Source: Mesaphorura yosii (lineage: Eukaryota; Arthropoda; Collembola; Poduromorpha; Tullbergiidae). From it: 56,646 nucleotides of DNA. Position 1 is the first letter of the stretch. Each line of letters starts with the position of its first letter. Below are positions 1-11,865 of this stretch, piece by piece. The stretch is taken from positions 1-56,646 of the forward strand of contig WIXG01000437.1 of NCBI GenBank assembly GCA_009869945.1. The letters are read 5' to 3'. The position numbers were made by a program, and so were the translations under genes. The notes beneath the pieces were generated by a model, which saw nothing but the letters and a program-made list of their open reading frames with translations, was not told the DNA's origin and made no database searches.

Positions 1-490
1 GGAAGCTGCATATGACTTTGGAAGGTGGGTGGCAGCGGAAGAAGCAAAATGCGTTGGGCATGTGCGAATTGCGCTGTGTTTATAGGAAATGATAGGAGCC
101 AATTTTCGAATGCCTGACATTACTGAAAACAATGACAATGAAGCATAGCGAAGCATGTCTACGTTAATTTACTTCAATGACTTTCCCGAAAAAATGGCTT
201 CCAAGATTTTAGATGTGCTTATTGGGTTCAGGACTATCATGATTATTATAAATGCCTAACCTAACTTAACCTAACCGAACTCCTTGTCGTGGGTCAATTC
301 ATTATATGGATCAAACTAATTCACAAATTCATGTTCTCAACACATGCAAGAAATCCCAGTGAAACCCCAGGAAGTAAGCAGCCATCGGTAGGAAAATAAA
401 TATCGTGACTTGATCCACGTCCGGTCAGTCACGAAAACGGACGTCATTTCAAATTCGGCAAGTTTCCACAATAACCCAGTTTCCGGCAAA
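1..490. other. Non-coding flank with CCTAA-type microrepeat
   Basis: No supported gene. The only structured element is a period-5 run at 255-279 made of five CCTAA-like units, two of them with one substitution. CCTAA is the complement of the arthropod telomere unit TTAGG. The rest is unremarkable upstream sequence of the first receptor gene. Confidence 0.5.
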
Positions 491-2637
491 ATGAGCAAGT
501 TGGTCGATTTGGTTACTTTCTTAATTTTGTGCTTTACTTCGTCGTATCATTTGACTGCGTTGGATTTTGTTTTTGCTTCGATCTCCATCTCGGCAACAGG
601 ACGTCCATTTCACCTGGTTGCCAGATACATTTTACTATTGAAAAGCGTCGAAATGACTTCATTCCCCCAAACGGTGACCGTTAGGCAGACGAAGAATTCA
701 TGGACCGCGTTTTGCGAACAAATCAGCACCACGGTTGTGCATGAACGGTGAGGAGAAGCGTACTGCGGCGCTGGGCGTGGGAAAACGGAGCGGAATTCTG
801 GAGGGACGTCATTCGTCAAACTGGACGTTCATCCGCCAGTAAATTCCTTATTTTTGCGTTCCGCAACAAGGATGATCCCCCTCCAATACTTAACGATCAT
901 CATGACAACCCGAATTCCATCTTTATACTTGTGTATCTTCATGACGGGGAGCAGGTTGTTGATGCCCAGCTGATCCCCGCATGGATTTCTTTCAATTCGA
1001 GGCTAGCGACTTTTGACGCTCAATTTTATTGGTACTCGGTCAATGTCAAACACTATCCGGCACTGATCGCACCCACATTGAGTGCTAGATTCATGCTATG
1101 CCCTTGGTGCCCGTTAAACGCTCACCAAACTGCGATAGCTCTGCCTCAATCGGCGGCAATCACAGAGCCAGCAGTGCAGGAGGTTTGGAAGACACTTAAC
1201 CAACGCCAGCTAAATGGGTTCACCGTGACCTTCATCGACTTGATGTTTGTAAGGTTCGAGAGATTAAGAAGGTGCGGAGTACCGGTGAGATTGACTGGTC
1301 GGCACTACAATGACGGGGCGCAGTGTCGGGTTCAGGATCTGGAGATGGCCATATTGTCAAAGGTCTACAATTTTACAATCAAATCAGTGTTCATTGAAGG
1401 CGAGACGGGATTGATTGGAACGAACCGCGTTTCGGCAGTTGTTCCCCTGTATTTGCGTTCAATGTCCCGTTCACACGCCGTGATCCCTTGCTCCTTGGGT
1501 TGTGTGGCAAGTCACACAGCCTACATTCCCTACCATCTCGTGTACGGTATCTCCACGCCCGATTATCGAGGAATCTCCGCTGCAGCGTGGCTCTCACCTT
1601 TCGACGGGTCCACATGGATCCTAACTGCTCTGTCATTTTTGGTTGTGGTGATGTTGGACGTTAGGAGCAGGCAAAGGAGGCATTCTGCACTAAGTTTGCT
1701 TCTCGATAGAGTATTCACGGCAGTTGCCATTTTCCTTCGACAAGAACTCTCTCAGTTCCACACCATGCATCTTCTACTGTCCCTGGCTGCTGTTGTCATC
1801 CTTGGCGTCTACGAAACATTTGTAACAAGTTCTATAATAGCACCAGAACCACCGCGACTCGTATCGAGCAACAAGCAACTGCTACTGGAAGAGGGTTACC
1901 GCATTTACATTGCTGTACAACTGAGATCTGGTAGGGTGGCTGCTGCCCACGTCTGTAAGTTTGAGATGCAGAATGGTACGGTCTTTGAAAGGTTACGAAT
2001 CCCTCCTGAGAAGTGGGAGCAGATCATTTACTGTGAGTACACCACATCCACAGCGAACGCTGCTTACGGGTACTTGCAAGCAGTTAGCCGACGAGGGTTT
2101 GAAAAGTTGGCGGTCGCAGTAAGTCCGGAGGAAGTCAAGATGTACGTGACGCACATGCTTAGACATTCTATCTACGTCATCTTTACCACTGTGCCTGAAC
2201 CTATACAAGAGAAACTGACCATAAAGCTGTTTGTGAATCATTTCCGAGCCAAGTTTGCCTTGACCAGTCACCGGCTGTCTGAGAGTGGAATTCTGGCCTG
2301 GAGACGCCAGAATGATCAGTACATGATGGAACTGATGTGGACACATCTGAATGGAACTATGGAACTATTCAAACCCGACTTCTCCGAGCCTGACATGAGT
2401 CGGGTCGAATCGTTCAACTTTTTCTTTCGATTCCTTCTCTTCATCAAACTCTTTCTTGGTGTAGGAGCAACGCTGTGCATCTTGGTGCTGGTAACTGAAA
2501 TGATTTACATTGGTCAATTTCCAGCTTATTTACGTTGGTTGCGGAAATGCCTCATCAATTTTCCCAAAAGGGTACGGGCTAAAATTCAGTTATTTCTTGT
2601 CCCGTCATCAAATCAAGACGAGAATGTAAATAATTGA
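491..2637 (+). CDS. Divergent ionotropic-receptor-like ligand-gated channel 1
   Basis: Predicted chemosensory-type ionotropic receptor in the dendritic or plasma membrane. The ATG at 491 gives a signal peptide (MSKLVDLVTFLILCF). I place one 92-nt intron at 748-839 (GTGAGG...CCGCCAG, phase 2), giving 684 aa. Removing it brings KFLIFAFRN into register with RFFIVFSE of the neighbouring paralogue. The second half shows the iGluR/IR core: TM1 (TWILTALSFLVVVMLDV), a re-entrant pore segment, TM2 (HLLLSLAAVVILGVYETF) followed by the TSSIIAPEPPRL block typical of an IR S2 start, and a last TM near residues 630-655 (LFLGVGATLCILVLVTEM). The long N-terminal region resembles no domain I recognise. A possible polyA signal ATTAAA lies at 2657. 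It is tandem with the gene at 2984. Family assignment is good; ligand unknown. Confidence 0.75.
748..839 (+). other. Predicted intron of IR-like gene 1
   Basis: GTGAGG donor, CCGCCAG acceptor, 92 nt, phase 2 (Arg codon split). The sequence stays open in the downstream frame, so a plain ORF scan starts in it. The equivalent phase-2 Arg codon carries an intron in the paralogue at 3238-3282, which supports it. Confidence 0.6.
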
Positions 2638-2983
2638 TTACAGCCAAGCCAATGCAATTAAATCGAAACTATTGTCGTTTGGCATAGGGTATCAAAATAT
2701 GATAAGTTAATAACATATTTGTTCAGGTTTTCAAACGCTTATTGTCAAGGCTCAGTCCTGTGGTCAGAGCGTTTATCGATTACCGATAGAATCCATCCGT
2801 GCGTGTTACGTATCCCCCGTGTGGCCCGGCTAGGAATTATTTAGCCTTGAGTTGAAGTTGAAAGTTCAATTGCATGACAGAAGCCACGTCGGTTACAGCT
2901 GCCATTTAACAGAACAGACTCTTGTCCACCAGGCTTCTGACTCCAGTATATACAGTATAGGCTATTTTGCTGAAGAGCTCAGA

Positions 2984-5001
2984 ATGCGTAAATTTTTTGG
3001 AATTCTGGTAGCACTAATAGTGCCCGCTGTTTGTCTCGATCTGCAACTTGGGCACTCAGTGCCCATACCTTGCAAGGTAACCCTCTTCAGTTCGGGCAAA
3101 GAGAATGGAAGGAGCTTCGTGCTGGTGGACCAGCTATTCTATGCAAATGTGAAGTACGGCTGTATGTGGACTATAGTCCAAGTGCACGGCTTCCTTAATA
3201 GATCTGGAAATCGAACAAACGCGAAAGGCTTTTTGAGGTACGTCAGTCAGGAGCGAATGGGTACTTGGGGAGCTGGTGTCAGGTTCTTTATCGTATTCAG
3301 CGAAGTAACCTCACTATTGGCCACACATCGATACTTTGTTACTTACCAACTCGGCAGTATTTGCATATTGCTCGATACAACCGGCAGCGGAACGGCTGAA
3401 GCCGTGACGAGGGCACAGCAGCTCCTGGCTTGGGCAGATGCACAAGTTTTCTGGTACACTGTCAAATTCCAGTCATCCCGATATCAGTTTGAAATTGGTT
3501 CGCGCTTGATTTTGTGTCCATGGTGCCCATCGGCCATCGGTCAGAGTACTGTAATTCCGTCATCGTGGGTCGGTCTCACTGATCCGGCCGCTCAAGAACC
3601 CTGGAACAGATTGAATAACGATTTGAATGAAGGTGAAGTAGTTTACCTCACTCCGAGGTTCACTATGGGCGGTCGAATGAACTGCGAGCGGGCGGTGAGA
3701 CATGCTGTGGAGGATAGAAACGAATGGTGCAGGTCCTTCGACTACGAGGTTTACATTTTATCGAAGACGTTCAACTTCGGGTTGTGGATGTAGAGCAAGG
3801 TAACCTGGCGCTTGTCAGAAACTCACCGTCGACCATCGTAGATGACCAATATCTGCTTCATCCTCGAATGTATTGTGCCGGCTTTGGTTGCACAGTGACG
3901 CGCTTAACACGGACCAACTACTATTTAGGGATGCTCTATGGCATCCCTAAACCAAGCTACCGAGACTTCTCAGGATGGGTTTGGCTCTCACCCTTCGACC
4001 TGGTCACTTGGACTCTCACGGTCACCTCTTTCTTCCTCGGGACGTGGCTCACTTACATCACCTGGAAACCTAGACCACATCGTGACACTGACAATTCGGT
4101 GGTCAGTATTTGCCTTTTCGATACCATCTCGATTCTATTGAGACAGGGAATTGCGCATTTTGGTGCCATGCATCTGCTGCTGTCCCTAATGGCCATTGCC
4201 ATCCTCGGGGCTTACGAGACGTTCGCAACTAGCTCCATAATTGCACCAGAATCTCCACGCCTTGTGGATGGTGTCTATGAACTGTTGGTAGAGGAAGGAT
4301 ACCGCATATACATCCCAGACACATCACCCGACAACGATGTGGCTCAGCCATGCGAGCTGAAGTTTTTGCATCGGAATGTTTTCCCAAAGTTTAAAATCCC
4401 GAGGGAAAAATGGGACCACGTAACTTATTGTGACTACTCGATAGGGGCAGACAACGCAAACATAGGATGGTATCACGCCATGACGAAGGAGGGACTTGTT
4501 AAGTTGACAGTGTACGTGTCAGATACCCAGCTCAAAATATTTATCCTCAATCTCCTGGGCGCAGCTGGGTTCCCCGCATGCGGTACAGTAACGGAACCAA
4601 TTTTCGACCTCTTGAGAGCAAACATATACTACAACCACTGGCGCCATAAATTTGTAGCAATTGACGGTCGGTTTGTCGAGAGCAGAATTACCGCCTTCAG
4701 AGTCAGTAATAATGAGTATGCCCACAGTTTATCAGTAGCCCACTCCAATAGATCTATGCAACTATTGAAGCCTGACCTTTCTGGAGTCGACATGACAAGA
4801 GTAGAGTACATTGACTTTTCACTCAGATTTCGCTTTTTCCTGCAACTATTTCTGGGTGTTGGAACCGGTCTTTGCGGCCTGATGCTTTTGTGGGAACTTT
4901 TTCAAGCTGGAGAATTTCCAGGAGACATTCGCTGGCTCAGACGAATATGCATGCAACTCCCACGCAAGGCTGCTGATAATATTTCGATGTTGTTTGAGTA
5001 G
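2984..5001 (+). pseudogene. Ionotropic-receptor-like gene 2, with 1-nt frameshift
   Basis: Tandem paralogue of the gene at 491. The ATG at 2984 gives signal peptide MRKFFGILVALIVPAVC. A 45-nt intron fits at 3238-3282 (GTACGT...GTGTCAG, phase 2), the same position as in gene 1. Shared blocks include LILCPWCP, DYEVYILSKTFNF, YGIPKPSYRDFSGWVWLSPF, TM1, pore, TM2 with TSSIIAPESPRL, and a last TM (LFLGVGTGLCGLMLLWEL). At about 3776-3793 the first frame runs into TAG, while the homologous sequence (VVDVEQGNLALV) continues one frame away. The only GT-AG span that fits there would be 29 nt, too short for an intron. Exon lengths total 1 nt short of a whole number of codons, so a single missing base explains everything. 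Either a young pseudogene or an assembly error; all other positions look constrained. Confidence 0.7.
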
Positions 5002-6283
5002 TCTAGGGGCAGGCGATAATTAATGTAATTAGTTGGGAAAGTGGAAGAGTATAACAGTTTTATTGTGGATTTTAGAAGACCTGACATAGGGAAAATTATT
5101 AAGGCCTGCACAAACTGCTGATGAAATATGAAAACTATATTAATTAAATTATGAACAATGTTATTTCAAATGCCAATTATTCTTGTGCCACTTATCACTT
5201 ATCAACGTTGTAATTTTCGTCACCCTCCTAATGCTATTAACATGGGGAAATATTTTGTCTCAAATCGACCCGAAAACAACTTTTTTACACGTTTCAGGCA
5301 AAATAAGACTTTTTCGTTTTTCTGGGACTTTGCAATTTTTTTTTAAAATCTCGTGAACCCCTTTGGTCCAATCCAACCGACCAACAGTATTAGACATCCT
5401 CGTCTCCAATTTGGATGCCTACTTGCTTACATGTTATTAAAGACATGCTTGCCCATCATTGATATTTCCACAAATCTGATTCATTTAGGAAAAATTAAAT
5501 TAATTCTTTATTCCCTTCTCGACTACACATTCGTGGTAACGGAGCTACAAAATATACGAGTAACCAGGGTTGCAAAAATCATGATTTTTTCGAAAAAATC
5601 CAAAAAATCGGAATTTTTGGATTTTTACGATTTTTATGATTTTTATGATCTTTTCATTTTTTAAAAGATTAAATTAGTTTTCGCGACAAATAGAAGTGTT
5701 TTTCAGACAACAAAGGTTGTGCAAGTGATAAAATACACATTTTATTATAGATTTTTTATTATTCGTGCTCGTGTTCTGTGCACTTTTCTCGGAAAGTGAG
5801 AAGGATATCGCGCCGAAGAATTACAATTCATTTACGATTACAAAAGTTCCATCAACTAGTCTAGTCCATACGTGATTGATATTAATGTGCTTGTTATGCT
5901 CTTGTTCAAAATAATTGACGCTTTTGACATTTCTCATGTGAAATTTGGCATGGACGACCTTTCTCTCTTTTCGAGGCGACGGCATAACTAAAACTAATTA
6001 ATTTGGTAATGGGCTTAAGCGGAATAGAACCATTTTACCTATTTCAGCTTCGGCAAAAACAACGGTAAAATGCCAAGGTCATTCCGGTATGCGGCATTCT
6101 GCCTGACAGATATGAATAAATTATGTGGGCGAGAAAGCGAACCAGAACCTGCCATTAACAGGAATTTGTAGCGAAAAAGCAACATATTAATAATAAAGGC
6201 ACAAATTGGTGTTGTTGAACGAACAGGCGCTATCTTTCCATTTTTCGCCCAGTTTGTTAAATAAGTCTCTTCAGCCTGAAAGC
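5002..6283. other. Intergenic, AT-rich, with palindromic and ATTTTTATG-type low-complexity DNA
   Basis: No supported gene; open frames here begin at non-ATG codons or are compositionally simple. At 5583-5600 there is a perfect 18-bp palindrome (GATTTTTTCGAAAAAATC), followed by a second inverted repeat around 5600-5620 and then a degenerate period-9 run (ATTTTTATG-like) to about 5665. Confidence 0.45.
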
Positions 6284-7854
6284 ATGTCGTTGTACAGAAA
6301 ATTCGTGGCTCCCAACATGGCGGCCTGGCTCCTCGGCGTTCTCCCCCTTAGATACCCCTGGAACCACTCTGTCACCCAAAGCATCAATAAAACAACTGGC
6401 TGGAGAACCTGGAGTGTTCTGTACTGGGCGTACTCCGTCGTAGTGAACACTATGAACATATACTTCACAATGTCGTACCACTTACAATCGCAACTCAGCA
6501 AAAAAATGCTCCAGGCGAGTGGCCCCGAAAATCTCCAGCGTAGGTTTCTTGAGGTGGTCGTGGGTGCCCTCGTAATCTCGGCACTGGTCAACCGATTCTA
6601 CATGCTGTACAAGCATCGAAAGCTGATCGAACTACACACATTCTACGAAAGGTTTCCGTACTTCTCAATGTACGAAGATAAACAGCTGGTTCCACTCAAA
6701 TTCAAGGTCCTGGTTGGGTTCGCGGTGCTGATTCGGTGTATCTTGCTTGTCATGTTCACTTTTAGCATCTGGGACCACGTTGACGGAAGACACATTCTCA
6801 GCCTGGACGTCCCAAACTGGCTGAAGTTCCTGCTGTACTCTCTGCTTGGTCATCTGCCTCTCATCCTGACGTACGTCGTACCATACGTTATGGTCGTGAT
6901 TCATCTCTGCGTGCTGGTCAGCATGTTCACGGATTTTGGCGAACAACTGGAACTGAGTTTGACTGAAGTGAAAAATCCTGTCTTTGAAAAGAAGGCCAAC
7001 GATGAAGACCAACAAAATGGTGAAGAAAATGTCAAAATTAAATGTGTTCCAAGAGAGTCCGACATGAAAGATAACAATTTCAACGTTAGCATCATTGCTA
7101 ATACACCAACAGCCATCAATAGGAGTTCGAGCTTGACAGAACAAGAACTGTATCATAAATGGCAGCTGCTTAAGCAAAGCTTCGCCACATTTGACGAAGT
7201 GTTTGGTCCTATCATAGTCTCAATGATGTTTCTAAGTTTGATCGGGCTTGTCAATGGAGTTCGAGATCTCATCTCTGAAAGCATTGCATTCTCAAAATTC
7301 GACAGGACTTACGTTCTACTGCTGTTAGTATGGCATTTTTGCGTACTGTGCTTGGTTGAAGTAGGATACTGGGTTCACAAGAAGGTAAGTTTCTAGATGA
7401 AGCATAGACCACTCAACGGAAATTGCGTGTACTAAAAATAATTCCGTTAACTGTTTGTCATGCTTCAGATGGATGAGAAAATGTCGGCGCTACACGAAGC
7501 TTTCGTGAAGCATCTTCAGGCTCAAACCTCCAACTCATTACGTGAGAACTGGTTGCGAATTATAGATGCAGAAACTCACGCGGATGACCAACTTGGACCA
7601 ACAGCCGCTGCTTCTCCTACAATTTCCCTGTACATAAACTGGAAATGGAGATTCAGTGGAAATGGATTCTACGTAATTGATCGTCCGCTTGTCTCATCCG
7701 TAAGTTTCACTTACCCGAACCGAAACTGCATTGCGAGTGTCGATCCCTGAATCCTTATTGAATTTTGTTCATTGCGTAGATGCTAAATAGCATGCTGTCA
7801 TACATCATTGTGCTGTTCCAACTATCAGGCGGATTTATACTGAAACGAGATTGA
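6284..7854 (+). CDS. Gustatory receptor 1 (insect GR family)
   Basis: Seven-TM chemoreceptor of the insect GR/OR superfamily, acting as a ligand-gated cation channel subunit in sensory neurons. Three exons: 6284-7384, 7469-7699 and 7780-7854, all phase 0, with GTAAGT donors; 468 aa. The first ATG in frame is 6284 (MSLYRKF). TM segments are visible, for example VLVGFAVLIRCILLVMFTF and LTYVVPYVMVVIHLCVLVSM. A hydrophilic, charged loop of about 60 residues (near 235-290) precedes FDEVFGPIIVSMMFLSLIGL. The short last exon encodes LNSMLSYIIVLFQLSG, matching the GR TM7 signature TYxxxxxQF with S for T and L for F. Ligand cannot be inferred. It resembles the receptors at 37-42 kb but lies 30 kb away. 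Confidence 0.85.
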
Positions 7855-9008
7855 AACAACCCAATTGGCTAAATCGTACTGTCAAACAAAACTCAACGGA
7901 AAAATTGAGGAGTGAGCTCTTTGGGGTTTGGCATTCGGGGGCCTCACGTGCTGTGTTAGAAGACAAAATTCTTCATCGAGCGTTTTACTTTTTTAAAAAT
8001 AGTGTCGCATTTCAAATTATTCAGGCAAACTCGAGCCTACCGAGCCTAACCTATAATTCTATTGAATAAACAGTTATGATTAAAAAATTTAGCCCGTGCC
8101 CTGCACGTTAAAATTCCTCGCTTATTCGACTAAAAATTATAAATGAGGAGAGTATGACAGTTCAAAGTACCATTCCAAATTCTAATTAAATTTTCAGTGC
8201 CAATTCAAAAGCAGGGAAATTACCGACCGACAGTTTGGAGTTTCGGAAGATTGGCTTATTGGTTATTGATGGTTACCGGTTACAAGTTGGTGATATTCTT
8301 TAACAAGCAACAGGCACGCCGAGTACGGAATCCTTCCACTAGTGCATTTTTAATTCAGACGGCGAGATTTTTCGGTCGCCCGCTCTGAATTGAAAATATC
8401 AAATGCTTGTCAATGAAGAAAAAAGTGGGTCATGCTTAAGCCGAAAAGTCAAACCAAACACCGAATGAAGGAATGGGACGAGACCAGCCACCTTTTTGAA
8501 TGCTTGAAATGAAACAACCTTCACGACGGCTACCGTTGCAATACTACTGGTATAACCAGCTAAATGGTGTCGCTGTCACCGCCATAGTTCCAATGTATAC
8601 TCATTGTCGTCAATGTGTTCGTTATCAGTGCGGCATCAACATGAACAAGCTATGAAAATCTACATTCAATCGATTAGCAATGCTATTAATTAATCGAACT
8701 AGGCAATGAATATTCAAGCGACCCCTAATCTGTCTACTACGACACAATACACCTGTATATCGAGCGATTTTTACGCTAACTTGATGGATTTTCTATTGAC
8801 GTTTCAGGTATCGTGAAGGAAGGAGACCTACTAAAGTGTGTAAATTCAATTTCCTAGAATTTACTTTTTTTCCATTGAGGATTAAAATTATAATTAATTA
8901 GTCTCATGTCGTGTGTTCCCTCTCGGTTAATTTGTGATCATTTAACTGCTCTATACAACGGTGCGGAGCATATCGTTCTTCTAATTCTGACATCAGAATG
9001 GCTATTAG
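7855..9008. other. Intergenic; no gene seen
   Basis: AT-rich spacer between the gustatory receptor and the glyoxalase fragment. I searched it for the missing 5' glyoxalase exons (the region with the first metal-ligand Gln and a RVKDP-like stretch) and did not find them. A fragment at about 8809-8850 is bounded by TTTCAG but matches nothing I know. Confidence 0.4.
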
Positions 9009-9345
9009 CCTTGGTCACTGGATCAAGTTCCAAAAAATGAACAAGATCGAACCGTTTGGGCGATGACAAGAAAGGCAACGCTGGAACTCTCTCAGTAAGT
9101 GATTTATATGTGGTTGATATGATGTTCCTCTTTCACCTCGCTGACAATTTTATATGAAGCGTTCTTACTTAATTCCAGAATGTGTAGCAATTGGGGAACC
9201 GAAATCAAGGACGACTTTGCGTACAACACTGGCAATAATGGGAAGATCGGCTATGGTCACATTGGAATTCTGGTACCGGACGTCGACAAACCCTGCGAAC
9301 GCTTCGAGAAGCTGGGAGTGACCTTCATCAAGAAATCGCACGAAG
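9009..9345 (+). pseudogene. Glo1-like: Glyoxalase I (lactoylglutathione lyase) fragment
   Basis: Two exon-like pieces match the middle of glyoxalase I, which turns the methylglyoxal-glutathione hemithioacetal into S-lactoylglutathione. Piece one (9009-9094) encodes VWAMTRKATLEL and ends at GTAAGT. Piece two (9179-9345) follows TTCCAG and encodes NWGTE, GYGHIGILVPDV and CERFEKLGVTFIKK, ending at a GTAATC donor. The junction is in frame. The metal-ligand Glu (TLEL) and His (GHIG) are present. The N-terminal exons with the Gln ligand and the last exon with the final Glu (DPDGYWIEI-type) were not found within about 1 kb either side. Because introns are kept, this is a genomic duplication fragment rather than a retrocopy, unless long introns hide the remaining exons. 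Confidence 0.75.
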
Positions 9346-9571
9346 GTAATCTCATAGCTTTGCACTCATAGCGGGTCCAGACAGGTATTAGATTGAAGTG
9401 TTCTCCAAAAAAGTAGTTGAGGCGAATTGAATTCAGTAATTTTTCAAGAGAACTTACGTTTTCAAAAGTTGACGAATAAAATTAATGTTCATGAGAAGGA
9501 AATGAATTTTATTAACAGTTTATGTACATTATGATTGAAATGTTTAACGAGAATCCAAATAGCAAACCTTA

Positions 9572-9983
9572 TTAGGTCAAATCTTGTGGATTTTGTATCA
9601 TGTTGGCGTTTTCAGTGGTGTTCGGAAATGAGACAGGCGTGGTGAGTTCCTCGACTTCTTGAAAGTTGTCATCTGTAAATCAACAAGCAATTATCGTCAA
9701 GCACTTGAGTGAGTATGACCGTTTTGGAATGGAATATATTTGCTTGAATAACAAACAAGAAGGAAATTGGCGAGAGTCTCTTACATATCACGATATCATG
9801 AGTGATTCTACATCGCCCACGTTCACATCCTTCGTTATCTGCACACTGGTGCCAACTTGTGCAAGGTTTTCCGAGGTGAGGCTCAATTGACGCAGCAAAC
9901 GTAGTGCTCGTGCTGATCAGCATCCAGAAGATGAGAAATACGAAACAGGAGGCGAAGAAGAATTTTACTGGTGGCGACGGCAT
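9572..9983 (-). CDS. Small secreted four-cysteine peptide A
   Basis: Predicted 99-aa secreted peptide. The ATG at 9983 gives MPSPPVKFFFASCFVFLIFW, an uncleaved anchor or signal peptide, then a compact motif PCTSWHQC-x5-C-x4-CRIT (cysteine spacing C-x5-C-x5-C-x4-C). A 112-nt intron (9784-9673, GTAAGA...TTACAG, phase 1) leads to a short acidic tail ending at TAA 9572. A reverse-strand AATAAA lies at 9508-9513. The same spacing and the SWH block recur in the peptide at 19801. The pattern recalls half of an EB-type or similar disulphide module, but I cannot assign a family. Role could be extracellular signalling, defence or inhibition; not determinable from sequence. Confidence 0.6.
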
Positions 9984-10009
9984 TTCGCTAACGCAGACTC
10001 CGACCACTA

Positions 10010-10953
10010 CTGAGAATCCTACAAATTGGAGTCACCGGACGTGAAAGAGTTTCAAGTCACAAGTTGCGAGCAGAAATTCATGAGTCCAAGTTTAATCTTC
10101 TCTTAAATCCTCAATGACTGAATGTTTAATCTGTTGTGTCTCCGGCTTTTAACTGCACGAATCGCGAATTCTTCAAGGGAATTTTATCAACCGTAATCAA
10201 CGCGAACGCAAATTAAAGGACGTTGTGACCCTGTATTATGAAAATAACGTGAATACGACAAGTAAAGAAATTGGGTCTTGGGCGTGAGATCTCAATTCTT
10301 TGTCAGTATGAGATTGAACTGGTTTGCTCTGCAAATTGTTTTTCGAGAATCGTCTTTTATCTTGACACTCTTCTCCAGACTCCGGCCCAGAATCCATTCC
10401 ATATTTCCATTCCATTATACTGCGTGTGATTCATTCAAACTCAAACGCTTGATACAAGTTAGAGGCCGAGGGTCCAAATGAAAGTGAATGGACAACTTGA
10501 TATGAAAAAGGTCCGGAAGATAAGAACATGAACGTGGCATCAAAACGCGATGGTCTTGCTTGCATTTACACTAAATAGTTTATTATATTAACTCTGTACT
10601 TATTTTACTTACAACTCAGATCATTTTATAATTTGGAGACACGCAAGCAGAGGTTATTGCATTGCTTCATGGTTCCGAATGATTCATTTTTGTCCAGTAT
10701 TAAATCACAGTCATAGATCGCGTACTAACCTAAATTTTAAAATAACTCCTTGTAATTGTACAGAAGGCTCTGTAAATGAAGGCTACGCTACACTAAACTA
10801 CAAGATAAGGTTTCAGAGTTATGATGTTGCTGTTGACCGTTGGCATTGAGGGCCTCGAATCATGGTCTGTTTACATTGGCTGCTTGCGTTGACGTGAGGC
10901 GAGATAAGACGTGTCGTCGGTCTTGACACAGTTTGTTTACCTGCTTGTATGAA
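10010..10953. other. Intergenic; 3' flank of structural gene
   Basis: No supported coding gene. The right part is the 3' region of the minus-strand Tyr/Gln-rich gene; a reverse-strand AATAAA-like signal is present near 10578. Confidence 0.4.
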
Positions 10954-11865
10954 TCAGTAGGAAGAGTATCCCGAGTAGCTCTGTCCACTGTAGCTCTGCT
11001 GCTGTTGAGGCTGGCTGTATCCTCCTCCGTAGCTCTGTTGTTGAGGTTGGCTGTATCCTCCTCCGTAGCTCTGTTGCTGTTGAGGCTGGCTGTATCCTCC
11101 TCCGTACGATTGGCCGTAGGATGGTGCACCACCGTACGACTGTCCGTATCCCGAGCTGCATGCGAGAACAAATCATTAACGACTGCCCTTTGGCCTGGCT
11201 ACTTGAGCTTGCCTTACCTGAAATGAATTTGCACGTTCTGTGGTTCAGGAGCCGGGCCGTAGGATTGTTGGTATCCGTAACTTGGCTGGCTGTATCCATA
11301 CGACTGCTGTTGCTGGGGCTGGCTGTACCCGTACGATGGCTGCTGGTATCCGTAACTCTGTTGATTGTAGCCGTAGGATCCATACGACTGTTGTTGCTGG
11401 TTTCCGTACCCGTAGCTGGGCTGGCTGTAGCCATACGACTGCTGGTATGAAGGTTGGCTGTATCCGTACGATTGTTGGTAGCTTGGCTGGCTGTATCCGT
11501 ACGATGATGGCTGGCTGTACCCGTATGATTGCTGACCGTAGCTCGGCTGGCTATAGCCATAAGACGGTTGCTGTTGTTGCTGGCTGTAGCCTCCGTTCGA
11601 TTGCTGCTGGTAGCTAGGCTTGCTGTATCCATACGACGGCTGTTGGTAGCCGTAAGATGGGCGGTTGTACGATTGGACGGCTCCGCCACCACCACTGCCA
11701 CCGCTGTTACCACCACCATAGTTGTTACTGGCACTGGCGCAGCCGGCAACGAGCAAAACCGCAGCAATGACAAACTGGAATCCAAAAGTATCAAGTTGTG
11801 GTTACTTGAGACATTGTTCAATCGGGTCTGCAAGCAAAAGTGCACAATCAGCTTACCGAATTCAT
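10954..11865 (-). CDS. Secreted GYSQPSY-repeat structural protein
   Basis: Secreted structural protein, probably cuticular or silk/adhesive-like. Exons: 11865-11857 (only Met-Asn-Ser), 11774-11218, 11155-10954; introns of 82 and 62 nt; 255 aa. Exon 2 completes a signal peptide (FVIAAVLLVAGCASA), then Gly-rich sequence and many GYSQPSY / QPSYGY / SYQQ repeats rich in Tyr, Gln and Ser. Exon 3 adds three SYGGGYSQPQQQ-type repeats. No chitin-binding RR domain is present, unlike the neighbour at 13207, although both share the 9-nt first exon and exon phases. A TATA box lies at 11944-11950, about 80 nt upstream of the ATG. High tyrosine suggests crosslinking by sclerotisation or dityrosine (inference). 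Confidence 0.8.

Noticed and set aside
3790..3818. 29-nt GT-AG span that would restore frame in IR-like gene 2
   Set aside because: Too short for a spliceosomal intron; a missing base is more likely.
5158..5664. Two + frames of 62 and 103 codons
   Set aside because: Non-ATG starts, AT-rich low-complexity sequence overlapping palindromes and simple repeats; no domain.
6665..7177. 170-codon minus frame inside gustatory receptor 1
   Set aside because: Antisense shadow of a well-supported receptor exon.
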